From Mangrovimonas sp. TPBH4 (lineage in GTDB: Bacteria; Bacteroidota; Bacteroidia; Flavobacteriales; Flavobacteriaceae), in contig NZ_LBIO01000049.1 in assembly GCF_001280505.1 (NCBI RefSeq), positions 248,001-312,000 of the forward strand: a stretch of 64,000 bases of DNA, read 5' to 3'. Shown here in pieces: positions 36,876 through 45,712 of this stretch. Each line of letters starts with the position of its first letter. The first letter of the stretch is position 1. Under the pieces are notes generated by a model that worked only from the letters and a program-made list of their open reading frames with translations, was not told where the DNA came from and made no database searches. The position numbers were made by a program, and so were the translations under genes.

Positions 36876-37895
36876 ATGGCAACCATTAACACCCCTATAT
36901 TGAAAAAAATAAGTTTAATAGCAATTACAATGCTCTTATCAAAAGTAGCATTTGCTCAACCTTACCCCAAAAAAGATATTCTAAAGAAGATAAAAGCCAA
37001 GGATCTGATTTGGGGCGATTATTTTGGAGAAGATGCCATACTTGCCAAAATGAAGTCTACCAAAAAGTGGGGGCTTTATAGGGTTGATTCGGGAATGGAG
37101 ATTGAGGACTTGGAAATTGAAGAAATTGTCTCCCCTAAATTTGATTCGCTTAGTTTCTTTAATTGGGAAGATCGGTTTCAAATTGTAAAACAGGAAAAAA
37201 AATATGGTATTTTATTACTGCCTTCTGAAGTGCCTGATGCAATTAACAGAGTAAACTGTAAATACGAAAAATTACTCCATAAAAGAGTAGATGACAGAGA
37301 TTATGTTCTGTTTCAAAAAAACGGTAAATGGGGTCTTATAGATTGGTTTGACGAATTTGTAATTGTAGATCCCATTTTTGAAACACCAAACGAAGTTCCT
37401 TTAGTTTGGATGGAAAATTGGGCGGTAGAAACTTTTAAAAAAGCAAAGCAAAAACTAAAGGCAGATCTAGTGATTTTTGACCCCAATAATGGGGATGGCG
37501 TATTGAAGGCTCGCAACAAAAAAACTAAAAAATGGGGTATGTATCAATTTATAGAAGATATGGAGCAAGAGCTTATTCCTATGAAATATGACAGCATTAA
37601 TTTTTTCCCATTCAACGGAAAGTACACTGCAGTTTACAATAACGGCAAAGTAGGTTTTTATCTTTCTCATTGGAGTTACGATGATAATACAAAACAATCT
37701 GTTGAATGCTTATACGAAGACTATAAACGGTTTAATACGGATGGAGTCCCTAAGTTAGCGGTAAAAAAAGATGGAAAATGGGGTTGGGTAGACTGGCTCA
37801 CAGGAAAAGAGAAAAGCGAGTTTAAATACGAGACAGTTGACGATTTGCCATACCCCTTTTACAAACAAAACCTTTGGTTTGATGAAAATGATTAG
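36876..37895 (+). CDS. Secreted WG-repeat protein
   Basis: 339 residues with a signal peptide ending at VAFAQ. At least five WG-type units are visible: KWGLYRVDSG, KYGILLLPSE, KWGLIDWFDEFVIVDPIFE, KWGMYQFIED, KVGFYLSHWS and KWGWVDWLTG. Each is a strand pair with an aromatic-Gly turn. It shares the repeat type with the 1070-residue protein upstream but not its helical middle. Its place between an LRR remnant and another secreted protein suggests a cluster of surface or periplasmic binding proteins. Confidence 0.8.
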   Translation: MATINTPILKKISLIAITMLLSKVAFAQPYPKKDILKKIKAKDLIWGDYFGEDAILAKMKSTKKWGLYRVDSGMEIEDLEIEEIVSPKFDSLSFFNWEDRFQIVKQEKKYGILLLPSEVPDAINRVNCKYEKLLHKRVDDRDYVLFQKNGKWGLIDWFDEFVIVDPIFETPNEVPLVWMENWAVETFKKAKQKLKADLVIFDPNNGDGVLKARNKKTKKWGMYQFIEDMEQELIPMKYDSINFFPFNGKYTAVYNNGKVGFYLSHWSYDDNTKQSVECLYEDYKRFNTDGVPKLAVKKDGKWGWVDWLTGKEKSEFKYETVDDLPYPFYKQNLWFDEND

Positions 37896-37981
37896 TCTTT
37901 TTTATATTATAGAAATCACAATAATAAGCAGCACTTAATCTCTTAAGAAGTATTTTTTTTGAATTAAAATAAACCTCTACA

Positions 37982-38743
37982 ATGCAAAAGCACCTAATTA
38001 TTTTACTTTCCCTTTTAATGGCACAAACGGCTTTTGCAAAATGTAAAGGTGGAGGATTTCAATTTTTCCCGTCGCAAAAGGAAATTAGCATGAGCTCCAT
38101 GTTTATCATAGAAGGCTATGCTAAAAGTCAAAAGCAAATTCTTGAGTTTAAAGAACAAAAAGTCTTCTTGCTAAGTGAAAACGGAGATTTAGTAGAGTTA
38201 AAACTTCAAAAAATCCTAGAAGGGCAGAAAGACCTCACCCAAGCCCTCTTTATACCAGAAAAGCAACTAAGCCCCAACACCATTTACTACCTAAAAAAAC
38301 CCAACAATACTGGCGAAGATGAGTTTTTCACACAATGGTATCCCGATACAGAAAGGACAGAAAAAGTACATTGGATAACTAGTGAGATTAAAGCAAATGC
38401 CCCCTTAGATATAAATCTCAATATTGCATTTGAAAACACAGAAGTCAAACAACTTGGTTGCGGCCCTTCGGTATATGCAATTTTCAGTCTGCAGCTTAAT
38501 TCAAGTTCCGAAATATGGTTTAAAACGGAAGTTGTCAATCTAACCACACATAGAACTAACACCTACTACATTACAAACAGAAATAACAAACTACTGGTGG
38601 GCCATGGCATGTGCGGAGGCGCATTCGAGTTCGATAGATTCAGTAAATATAAGGTTAGGTTTACTCCAATGAATACAGACGGCACCTCCATCCCTCCTAC
38701 GGATTGGTTTGAATTTGGAAATCCCCATTGGAATGACAACTAA
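37982..38743 (+). CDS. Secreted protein of unknown function
   Basis: 253 residues with a signal peptide ending at TAFAK. The body looks like two immunoglobulin-like beta domains: the first with FFPSQKEISMSSMFIIEG and a LSPNTIYYLK strand, the second with FSLQLNSSSEIWFKTEVVNL. Four Cys are present in the mature part, which could form disulphides in the periplasm. No known family is recognised. It is the last of the A+T-rich secreted cluster that starts at 31145. Confidence 0.68.
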   Translation: MQKHLIILLSLLMAQTAFAKCKGGGFQFFPSQKEISMSSMFIIEGYAKSQKQILEFKEQKVFLLSENGDLVELKLQKILEGQKDLTQALFIPEKQLSPNTIYYLKKPNNTGEDEFFTQWYPDTERTEKVHWITSEIKANAPLDINLNIAFENTEVKQLGCGPSVYAIFSLQLNSSSEIWFKTEVVNLTTHRTNTYYITNRNNKLLVGHGMCGGAFEFDRFSKYKVRFTPMNTDGTSIPPTDWFEFGNPHWNDN

Positions 38744-38889
38744 AGAACCTTATTTAGGTTAAAGCATTCATCCCCTTCCCCAAATAGTTAGAAAAAAGTT
38801 TACTGAAACCGTACAACTTTCTTTGCTTCGGAATTTCATTTCGGCACCGCAAAATCACTCCTTGATGCTGAAATCCGTTTTTCTTTAGC

Positions 38890-38897
38890 TATCTTTA
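38890..38897 (+). promoter_or_regulatory. TATCTTTA -7-like element
   Basis: Part of a TTTTTCTTTAGCTATCTTTA stretch that recurs ahead of the thioredoxin gene (57776-57783), the Vat gene and others. It lies 17 nt before the ATG of the small broken membrane gene. No clear -33 element. Confidence 0.4.
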
Positions 38898-38914
38898 ATA
38901 CACAAAACACCGCA

Positions 38915-39101
38915 ATGAGCAGTATGACCAACTGTTGCACAACAGAAAAGAAGAAGCTTAGCTAAAAGTCAGCATATTGTAATTATTGACATCAATGGGA
39001 TTTTTGCGGGTTTAGGAGTCCCGCTTATTGGCTTTGTAAGCTATTGGTTGTTTTATGTTTATCAACAACGGCATGGAAATACGAATGATACGAAACAATG
39101 A
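38915..39101 (+). pseudogene. Frameshifted small membrane protein (about 61 codons)
   Basis: Frame one runs from the ATG at 38915 (MSSMTNCCTTEKKKLS) to a TAA at 38963. If the T at 38963 is skipped, the frame continues KSQHIVIIDINGIFAG, then LGVPLIGFVSYWLFYVYQQ, a single membrane segment, and stops at 39099-39101. That stop overlaps the next gene's ATG (ATGA at 39098-39101), which is the usual sign of coupled translation and suggests the restored frame was once real. Either a one-base insertion, a sequencing error, or programmed frameshifting. The rest of 38744-38914 is spacer. Confidence 0.45.
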
Positions 39102-39811
39102 TTTCCCTATTCAAAAAAAATAGATATAAACTAATTTTCAAAAGTAAGTTAAGCCGCTATTTGGTTTATGCTATTGGTGAAATCCTTTTAATTGTGATTG
39201 GAATTCTCATTGCGCTTCAAATCAACAACTGGAACTCCAACAAGCAAAGCCGAAAACAGGAGTTGAAAATTTACCAAAATATAAAAAGCCAGGTTAAAGA
39301 GGATTTGAATGAACTGGAAAAAGTGGAGGAAATCAACGCTAATTTTCTTGAAAAGTTCGAAAAAGCCAACAGGTATATTTTAACCAACAACAGACGGGCC
39401 ATAGACACCTTGGCTTTCTATACCATGGCGCTTTCCCAGTTTTCAGATTTTCAGCGAAGTTCCAATATCTATGAAATATTGGTAAATAGTGGGGATATTA
39501 AGATCATGAGAAATGACAGCATCGTGAACAAACTTCAGAAACTGGAAATCTCATATAACTTCATAAACCGGCTAGAAGACATCCATTGGGAGCTAATTAC
39601 CACAGAACTCTCACCCGAAATTAAAGGCGTGCTAAACTACACCACATTTAAAATAGTAAAGCCTGAAAAACTTTATTCCATTGAAATTCAAAATCTGTTC
39701 TTTGAATTCATCAACCTTATGAAGATTAAACGTGACGTTTATCATTCGGTAATTGAGGACTTGAACCATATACTTAAGACAATAGATGAAGAAATAGTCC
39801 AATTGCCCTAA
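39098..39811 (+). CDS. DUF6090 family membrane protein
   Basis: 237 residues. The N-terminus YLVYAIGEILLIVIGILIAL then QINNWN is the signature of the DUF6090 family, common in flavobacteria: one membrane helix followed by a helical domain with long amphipathic segments (KQELKIYQNIKSQVKEDLNE). Function unknown. It starts inside the stop codon of the preceding small frame. Confidence 0.85.
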   Translation: MISLFKKNRYKLIFKSKLSRYLVYAIGEILLIVIGILIALQINNWNSNKQSRKQELKIYQNIKSQVKEDLNELEKVEEINANFLEKFEKANRYILTNNRRAIDTLAFYTMALSQFSDFQRSSNIYEILVNSGDIKIMRNDSIVNKLQKLEISYNFINRLEDIHWELITTELSPEIKGVLNYTTFKIVKPEKLYSIEIQNLFFEFINLMKIKRDVYHSVIEDLNHILKTIDEEIVQLP

Positions 39812-39992
39812 GATTATACATTTCACAGCAGCATGTAACCTCCAATTCATCCCATTATTTTATCGAAAAATCACCCCCAGGCACAAAAGTAAGTTTTTCT
39901 TTACTTATATTTAAACCAACCAACACCATTAACAATGGCTTCAGAAGTACCATTGTACCACATTAATAACAATCCATAAAACCATATTAATC

Positions 39993-40508
39993 ATGAACAA
40001 AATCGTATTTTTAAAAGTTACTCTTTTAGCTCTGTTTTTTTTATCAGGTTGTAAGGAAAAGGAAAAAGAATCAACTCCTGATATCAAAGAGGTTGACCTA
40101 ATTGCGGAATCATTTCCAAAGGCTCAACAGGAAGTGAAGGCTGTTTTGGATAGTTTATTTGTGAGCATTCAGAATAGAGATATTGATGAACTACTTTCCT
40201 ATCATATGTATTCTGATAAGTTTACAGAATTTCGGGATCAACTTAAAAGAACGGGGCCTGTGGAAAACGAGGAATATGAGAGAGGCTTAATCAAAAATAT
40301 TTCTGCGTTTGACTATGACCTTGAAAACCTAAAAATTGACGTTTTTGATAGGGTTGCAATTGTTACTTTCAACGCTAATTTTAGACCAACTATTGGAGAA
40401 AATGTGGTACAATTGTGGAGACAAGGAACCCTTGTATTTGTAAAGAATAACGGCGTTTGGAGAATTACACACGAACATCTTTCCCCCTTGGAGGTAGAGG
40501 AATCGTAA
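39993..40508 (+). CDS. Lipoprotein with an NTF2/SnoaL-like domain
   Basis: 171 residues; lipobox FLSGC (C20) followed by a charged linker. From about residue 45 the pattern is a cone-like NTF2 fold: helix VKAVLDSLFVSIQNRDIDELL, then strands around AIVTFNANFRP, LWRQGTLVFVKNNGVWRI and the final THEHLS, as in DUF4440/SnoaL-like proteins. Such proteins may be enzymes or simple binders; no catalytic residues can be named. A TATATTTA element is at 39906-39913, 79 nt upstream. Confidence 0.75.
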   Translation: MNKIVFLKVTLLALFFLSGCKEKEKESTPDIKEVDLIAESFPKAQQEVKAVLDSLFVSIQNRDIDELLSYHMYSDKFTEFRDQLKRTGPVENEEYERGLIKNISAFDYDLENLKIDVFDRVAIVTFNANFRPTIGENVVQLWRQGTLVFVKNNGVWRITHEHLSPLEVEES

Positions 40509-40545
40509 TACATAACCAACTATTACAATGTATCAATCACTGCTT

Positions 40546-40561
40546 CGGATTTTCATGAAAC
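40546..40561 (+). repeat. Fragment of the dispersed intergenic repeat
   Basis: CGGATTTTCATGAAAC matches the end of the copy at 49695-49790 (CGGATTTTCATGTAAC). Only this piece is left, 68 bp before the RDD gene. Confidence 0.45.
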
Positions 40562-40628
40562 GAAAGCATAACACACCATTACCACAATTAAAAGCCATTC
40601 AATTAGGGTAGTAATCAATTGATATAAA

Positions 40629-41084
40629 ATGAATAAACAGATCAATATTTCAAAAAATGAAAATGAAAATGACTTTTCGGGCAGTCCGGCAAATTCAATT
40701 ATTCGACTGGTTAATTTTATTGTGGACTCCCTTGTTTGGTTAATCCTATATTTTTCAGTCGCTTATATTTTGGATCTTTATTTTGTCAGGTTTAATTCCT
40801 ATTTAATCAATTATATATACAGTATATCTTTAGGCTTGATGCTCTTTTTGGTCTATTATTCTGTCCTGGAGTTTTTTTTACATAGAACCTTAGGAAAGTT
40901 TTTAACCAGAACTAAAGTCGTTAGTAATTTGGGAGAGGAGATTACCTTCTCAATGATCTTTAAAAGATCAATAGCAAGATTCATCCCGATAGATGTTTTT
41001 TACTATTTATTTTCCAAAAAGGGGCTTCACGATAGATTGTCAAATACACTAGTAGTAAAAGCCAACACCCACAATAAACAATAG
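40629..41084 (+). CDS. RDD-family membrane protein, copy 1
   Basis: 151 residues with two strong membrane hairpins: about 24-48 (IIRLVNFIVDSLVWLILYFS) and 58-84. The RDD pattern is seen as R25/D33 in helix one and HRTLGKFLTRTKVV with the conserved charged turn; FSKKGLHDRLSNTLVV is the family end motif. RDD proteins include Na+/H+ antiport and transport accessory functions; the role here is unknown. A close paralog is at 44434-44865. Confidence 0.85.
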   Translation: MNKQINISKNENENDFSGSPANSIIRLVNFIVDSLVWLILYFSVAYILDLYFVRFNSYLINYIYSISLGLMLFLVYYSVLEFFLHRTLGKFLTRTKVVSNLGEEITFSMIFKRSIARFIPIDVFYYLFSKKGLHDRLSNTLVVKANTHNKQ

Positions 41085-41176
41085 GAATTAAACAGAATTT
41101 CGGAACCAAAATTACAGTATATTTAATCCGAGAATTGAAGGCTATAATGACCGTTATGCTGAATAAAAACTAACTG

Positions 41177-42028
41177 ATGAAAAAAACAATTTTACTTTTA
41201 AGTCTTTTACTAATTGCTGGTGCTGCCTTTAGTCAAAAAAAGCCATATGTTATTTATAACTCCAAAGGCAAAAAGGTTAGTTATGAGAAAATGAAGAAAA
41301 CCCTAGTAAAGCAAGACATAATCTTATTTGGCGAATTACATAATAACCCTATTTCCCATTGGCTTCAATATGAAGTTACATCAGATTTACACAAAACCCG
41401 TAAGCTTATTTTGGGAGCTGAAATGATTGAGGCCGACAATCAAGAATTTTTAAATGATTACGTCACTAAAAATATTTCCTATCCAGAATTGGATTCATTG
41501 GCAAGATTATGGTCTAATTACAAAACAGATTACGCCCCTTTGGTTGATTTTGCAAAAGAACATCAACTTCAATTTATAGCGACTAATATTCCCAGAAGAT
41601 ATGCCAACTTGGTTTACAAAAAGGGCTTTAATTCATTGGACTCTCTTTCTATAAAAGAAAAAGAATGGATAGCTCCTTTGCCAATTTCTTTTGATAGTGA
41701 ATTACCAACTTACAAGAAAATACTTGAGGAAATGGGAGCTCATGGCAGTCCTGAATTGGTTAAGGCACAGGCCATGAAAGATGCAACAATGGCACATTTT
41801 ATTTTGAACAATTACAAAAAAGGCTCCTTGTTTTTACATTACAACGGTGCTTATCATTCTGATTACTATGAGGGAATTTTGTGGTACCTCAAAAAAGAAA
41901 AAGAGGATGTTAAATATGCTACCATCTCCACTGTTTCACAGGATGAAGTAGATAAATTACTTAAAACAAATTATGGCAAAGCTGATTTCATTATTTGTGT
42001 GGATAGCGATATGACTACAACGTATTAA
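41177..42028 (+). CDS. ChaN/Tiki-superfamily secreted protein
   Basis: 283 residues with a signal peptide ending at AAFSQ. The core begins QDIILFGELHNNPISHWLQ, the ChaN (PF04187) GE-H motif, continues LILGAEMIEADNQEFLNDY, and ends with FLHYNGAYHSDYYEGILWYL containing the HYNGAxH motif. Relatives bind heme or are metal-dependent proteases of the Tiki/TraB fold. I cannot tell which, but the GE..H and the H-x-G-x-x-H residues needed for metal or heme binding are intact. Confidence 0.87.
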   Translation: MKKTILLLSLLLIAGAAFSQKKPYVIYNSKGKKVSYEKMKKTLVKQDIILFGELHNNPISHWLQYEVTSDLHKTRKLILGAEMIEADNQEFLNDYVTKNISYPELDSLARLWSNYKTDYAPLVDFAKEHQLQFIATNIPRRYANLVYKKGFNSLDSLSIKEKEWIAPLPISFDSELPTYKKILEEMGAHGSPELVKAQAMKDATMAHFILNNYKKGSLFLHYNGAYHSDYYEGILWYLKKEKEDVKYATISTVSQDEVDKLLKTNYGKADFIICVDSDMTTTY

Positions 42029-42099
42029 ATAAATTATTGAAAAAAACTAAAAAATAAGAGCTATAGTCCATTTCATCACTCTGCCCTATTTCAAAATAT

Positions 42100-42107
42100 T
42101 ATCTTTA
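42100..42107 (+). promoter_or_regulatory. TATCTTTA -7-like element
   Basis: Recurrent element of the window, 88 nt before the aspartyl protease ATG. Spacing to a -33 is not clear. Confidence 0.3.
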
Positions 42108-42195
42108 ATCTGCTACAATCCATACTACCAGATCCAGGACAATTTCCCTTAAATGCAGTGCAAAACAACACCTCTGGCGTTATTAAAAGAAATAA

Positions 42196-43389
42196 ATGAG
42201 AATCAATTTTAAACTATTACTTCTTGCTGGCATTTTAATTTCGGTCACCTTTGGTTGCTCTATTAAATGGACCGATGCCATAAGCTATGGAAATGTTGTT
42301 ACTAAAGAATTCAATGAGATTGTTGACATTGAAATTCATAGCAAACTTATCATCGTCCCGGTTACTATAGATGGAAAAGAATATCGTTTCTTATTCGATA
42401 CGGGGGCACCCTTCAGTATATCCCATAAACTTCTTAAGGAACATAATTTCAAAATTATCAGCAAGGGAAATATTGTCGATAGCGATCATAACAGAACAAA
42501 AGTTAATTGGGCTCAAGTGGATTCCATTCTTTTTGCCAACGTTACCTTTCAGGGGCAAACTGCTTTTGTTGGCGACTTTGATGCCAACCCTATCATTACA
42601 TGTTTGAATATTGACGGTATTATAGGTTCCAATTTAATAAGGCATAGTAACTGGACAATTGATCAAGAACAAAGGACTTTATCCTTGTTCAGCTCCATAA
42701 AAAAAGAAGATTTTGAAGAGTGCATTACCCTTCCGTTTAAAACTGATTACCAATACAATATGTTCATTGATATAGATTTTGGCCCATCTAAAGTGAAGAA
42801 TATCTTGGTAGATTACGGCTCTAATGGTTCTGTCGCTCTAAGCAATGACATATTTACAACACTGAAAAACAGAAATGTTTTTGAAGCTGAATTTTTGGAA
42901 ACAGGCACCAAACAAAGTGGAATGATTGGAAGCCCTGTTGACCTCAGAAGAGAGCTAACCTATTCGGATGCTGTTAAAATAAATGAACTGGAGCTTAAAA
43001 ATGTGTTGATCAATACTGGAGAAACAACCTCTATTGGGAATCAATTATTATCAAGATTTAAGGTCACCATTGATTGGACCAATAAAAATCTGTACTTGAC
43101 GAAACCCGAAAAAGAGATAGAAAGAAATGGTTTACTTGGGTTTAGATTAGGTACTTCAGAGGAAAAGGGCATTTATATATTGTCTGTAATAGAAGAATCA
43201 AATGCCTATAAAAATGGTGTAAGACCCAATATGAAGGTTTTAAAAATTGATAGTCTGGACTTTGAAAACGGAAATGGCTTTTGTGATTACGTGGATTATA
43301 ATCCCGGAAATGAGATCTTCATTCAATTACTGGACTCCCTAAAGAAAAAGCAAGATGTTCATTTTAAGAGAACATATCCCATAAACTAA
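42196..43389 (+). CDS. Retropepsin-like aspartyl protease with C-terminal PDZ domain
   Basis: 397 residues, membrane-anchored or lipidated (SVTFGC, C21). Two aspartyl protease halves follow: the first has an intact FDTGAPFSI (D68-T69-G70) and GIIGSNLI flap-strand motif; the second has ILVDYGSNG (D206-Y207-G208), where the usual T/S is Tyr. The C-terminal about 85 residues (GIYILSVIEESNAYKNGV onward) form a PDZ domain. Proteins of this layout are predicted periplasmic proteases in Bacteroidota. The altered second motif may reduce activity or change dimer geometry. Confidence 0.85.
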   Translation: MRINFKLLLLAGILISVTFGCSIKWTDAISYGNVVTKEFNEIVDIEIHSKLIIVPVTIDGKEYRFLFDTGAPFSISHKLLKEHNFKIISKGNIVDSDHNRTKVNWAQVDSILFANVTFQGQTAFVGDFDANPIITCLNIDGIIGSNLIRHSNWTIDQEQRTLSLFSSIKKEDFEECITLPFKTDYQYNMFIDIDFGPSKVKNILVDYGSNGSVALSNDIFTTLKNRNVFEAEFLETGTKQSGMIGSPVDLRRELTYSDAVKINELELKNVLINTGETTSIGNQLLSRFKVTIDWTNKNLYLTKPEKEIERNGLLGFRLGTSEEKGIYILSVIEESNAYKNGVRPNMKVLKIDSLDFENGNGFCDYVDYNPGNEIFIQLLDSLKKKQDVHFKRTYPIN

Positions 43390-43563
43390 TCATAAAACAC
43401 CTATATCAAAGTACTTTTAGCCTCGGTTTCCGTATTAAAAAGTATTACACGTTGAAGACGAAGAAGCTCCTAAATTCCCTAAAAATTGTACCGCCAACCT
43501 AAGGCAATGTAACAAAACACATACCACTTCGTCTTAATAACAGAGACCAACCTCAAAAACCAA

Positions 43564-44418
43564 ATGCTTAAAAATTTATCGGAACGCAGAGAAGCTTGGA
43601 AAACAATCTTTCTATTTCTTGTTCTTGTCGTTGCACTTACTTCACCTTTCCATTATGCTATAGTAAATTTATATCCTTCACGGATATATGTTGGAGCTAT
43701 AATGTGGTGTCCTGCTATAGCTGCAATCATTACATTAAAAATAAAGAAACGCCCCATTTCTTCCCTAAACTGGAATTGGGGCGATTGGAAATATATTCGA
43801 CTTTCCTATTTTATTCCTGCCTTATATAGCATCATCACTTATTTACTCATCTGGGTTTTAGGTTTTGGAAGTTTAGCAAATGAGGAAACAATAACAGAAT
43901 GGGGTAAAGAACTTGGCTTGGTTGGCATAGGGACATTGAGCCCAACACCCATAATATTTATAGCTATCATCTTATTGGGAACTGTTGAAGTCATCAGGTC
44001 TGCGGCAACAACTTTAGGAGAAGAGATTGGATGGCGAGGTTTTTTCATTTATGAATTAAGAAAAGTCCTTTCATTCACTGGAGTGTCACTGTTTAGTGGC
44101 ATGATCTGGGCAACTTGGCATTGGCCCGTAATAGTATATTATGGCAACAATGTAATCCTGGAATTGATAACATTTTATGTTGTAATTATATCAATGTCAT
44201 TTATGATGACCTACTATACTTTTAAATCTAAAAGTTTATGGCCGGCAGTAATTTTTCACGCAGTAAGCAATGTGTATATTCAAAAGATATTGCCTCCTCT
44301 AACAATGAAAATTGAAGGAACGGAACATTGGCTTGGCGAAAACGGGATTATGTTCGCAATGGTTACCTGTGCTTTTGGCATTTACTTTTGGAGAAAAGCA
44401 ATTAAAGAAAATTTGTAA
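43564..44418 (+). CDS. CPBP-family intramembrane metalloprotease (type II CAAX-like), distinct from the other two
   Basis: 284 residues, about eight membrane segments. Motif residues: E153, E154 and R158 in LGEEIGWRGFF; H186 in IWATWHWPV; H232 and N236 in IFHAVSNVY. This is the EExxxR / H-W / H-x-x-x-N arrangement of CAAX-type proteases. The EEIGWRG form places it with the longer CPBP proteins and not with the paralog pair at 15077 and 26833. It ends 15 bp before the second RDD gene, with which it may be co-transcribed. Confidence 0.88.
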   Translation: MLKNLSERREAWKTIFLFLVLVVALTSPFHYAIVNLYPSRIYVGAIMWCPAIAAIITLKIKKRPISSLNWNWGDWKYIRLSYFIPALYSIITYLLIWVLGFGSLANEETITEWGKELGLVGIGTLSPTPIIFIAIILLGTVEVIRSAATTLGEEIGWRGFFIYELRKVLSFTGVSLFSGMIWATWHWPVIVYYGNNVILELITFYVVIISMSFMMTYYTFKSKSLWPAVIFHAVSNVYIQKILPPLTMKIEGTEHWLGENGIMFAMVTCAFGIYFWRKAIKENL

Positions 44419-44433
44419 AAAAAATGATATAAA

Positions 44434-44865
44434 ATGAACAAACACATCACTAATCTACAGAATGAAAATGATTTATCAAAAAGTTCAGTGCATTCAATTA
44501 TTCGACTAATTAATTATATTGTTGATACCGTTGTCTGGTTAATTCTATATTTTTCGATCGCTTATATTTTTGACCGTTATTTTGTTAGGTTTAATTCTTA
44601 TGTAGTCAATTATATCTACAGTATTTCTTTAGGCTTAATTCTCTATTTGGTCTACTATGGCGCACTAGAGTTTTATTTTCATAGAACCTTAGGAAAGTTT
44701 TTAACGAGAACCAAAGTTACTGATAGAGATGGAGGCGAGATTACATGCTTAACAATCTTTAAAAGAACAATATCAAGATTAATCCCAATCGACATTTTTT
44801 ACTATCTATTTTCAAAAAAGGGGCTTCATGATAGACTATCAAATACGCTAGTAATTAAAAACTAA
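44434..44865 (+). CDS. RDD-family membrane protein, copy 2
   Basis: 143 residues, closely matching copy 1 at 40629-41084 (shared IIRLINYIVDTVVWLILYFS, RTLGKFLTRTKV and FSKKGLHDRLSNTLV segments; the nucleotide match is also high). Two membrane hairpins and the RDD charged residues are present. The pair brackets the ChaN-like, aspartyl protease and CPBP genes, consistent with a duplication of one end of the cluster. Confidence 0.85.
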   Translation: MNKHITNLQNENDLSKSSVHSIIRLINYIVDTVVWLILYFSIAYIFDRYFVRFNSYVVNYIYSISLGLILYLVYYGALEFYFHRTLGKFLTRTKVTDRDGGEITCLTIFKRTISRLIPIDIFYYLFSKKGLHDRLSNTLVIKN

Positions 44866-44934
44866 GCCAACATTGTATAAATTTTATAGACTACATTTAT
44901 AGAGCTTATATGGGGATTTAAGTATTAGAAAAAA

Positions 44935-45513
44935 ATGAACAGCTTAACTAAATTCATAAACGGAAAAAATTCGGGCAAAAAAGTTTTAGGACTTTTCATA
45001 TTAACCAATGCGGTATACGTTTTTATGCTCACTGTTACGATACCTAAAACAATGGAATTCTCAAATGGAATGAAATTATTGGATATGATGCCAATGGGAT
45101 ATGATTTGAATTATGTTAATGAATTATTCAAATCGCTCGGGGAAAATGGACAGAAGTTTTATCTAACTAATCAGATACCTGTGGATATGATTTACCCTCT
45201 ACTTTTCGGGCTTACCTATTGTTTGCTTTTAGCATTTTTCCTAAAAAAAATAAACAAACTCAACACCCCATTTATTTATATATGCTTTATACCAATAATT
45301 GCTGGAATAGCAGATTATTTTGAAAATTTCGGAATTATTGCAATGCTTAAAAACTATCCAGAATTAACAGAGGTTGCCGTAAAAACAACTAGTTCCTTCT
45401 CTCTAATAAAAAGTAGTTTGACAAGTGTTTTCTTTATTGTACTAATAACAATGCTAATTATACTTGGAATTAAATTTGTGAGAAGAAATAAAACAAGTGC
45501 CAATACTATATAA
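44935..45513 (+). CDS. Four-helix membrane protein of unknown function
   Basis: 192 residues with membrane segments at about 16-36, 83-103, 110-128 and 155-178. Between the first two is a loop with LDMMPMGYDLNYVNELFKSL, a pattern seen in small conserved membrane proteins of this phylum, but I do not know a named family. No catalytic motif. A basic cytoplasmic tail (KFVRRNKTSANTI) ends it. Confidence 0.65.
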   Translation: MNSLTKFINGKNSGKKVLGLFILTNAVYVFMLTVTIPKTMEFSNGMKLLDMMPMGYDLNYVNELFKSLGENGQKFYLTNQIPVDMIYPLLFGLTYCLLLAFFLKKINKLNTPFIYICFIPIIAGIADYFENFGIIAMLKNYPELTEVAVKTTSSFSLIKSSLTSVFFIVLITMLIILGIKFVRRNKTSANTI

Positions 45514-45557
45514 CCGCAACTAACTGTTAAATGGGACATTAAAAACAATATATAAAA

Positions 45558-45707
45558 ATGTTCAAAATAAAAACTTACTCAATATTCATTATTGGTATTT
45601 TCATTTCAACTCTTATGGTATCCCCTGAGGCTTTCTCTCAATCGAAAAAAAAACTATTCAAAATCCAATTGAATACCATAATGAAAGTAATTAAAGCTTC
45701 TAAATAA
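45558..45707 (+). CDS. Small exported peptide (49 aa), putative
   Basis: A 49-codon frame beginning MFKIKTYSIFIIGIFISTLM with a signal-peptide shape and likely cleavage at EAFSQ, followed by only about 21 basic residues (SKKKLFKIQLNTIMKVIKAS). The mature part would be a short cationic amphipathic peptide. It ends 5 bp before the serine hydrolase gene. It could be a true secreted peptide, a leader for the next gene, or a truncated remnant. Confidence 0.4.
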   Translation: MFKIKTYSIFIIGIFISTLMVSPEAFSQSKKKLFKIQLNTIMKVIKASK

Positions 45708-45712
45708 GAAAA

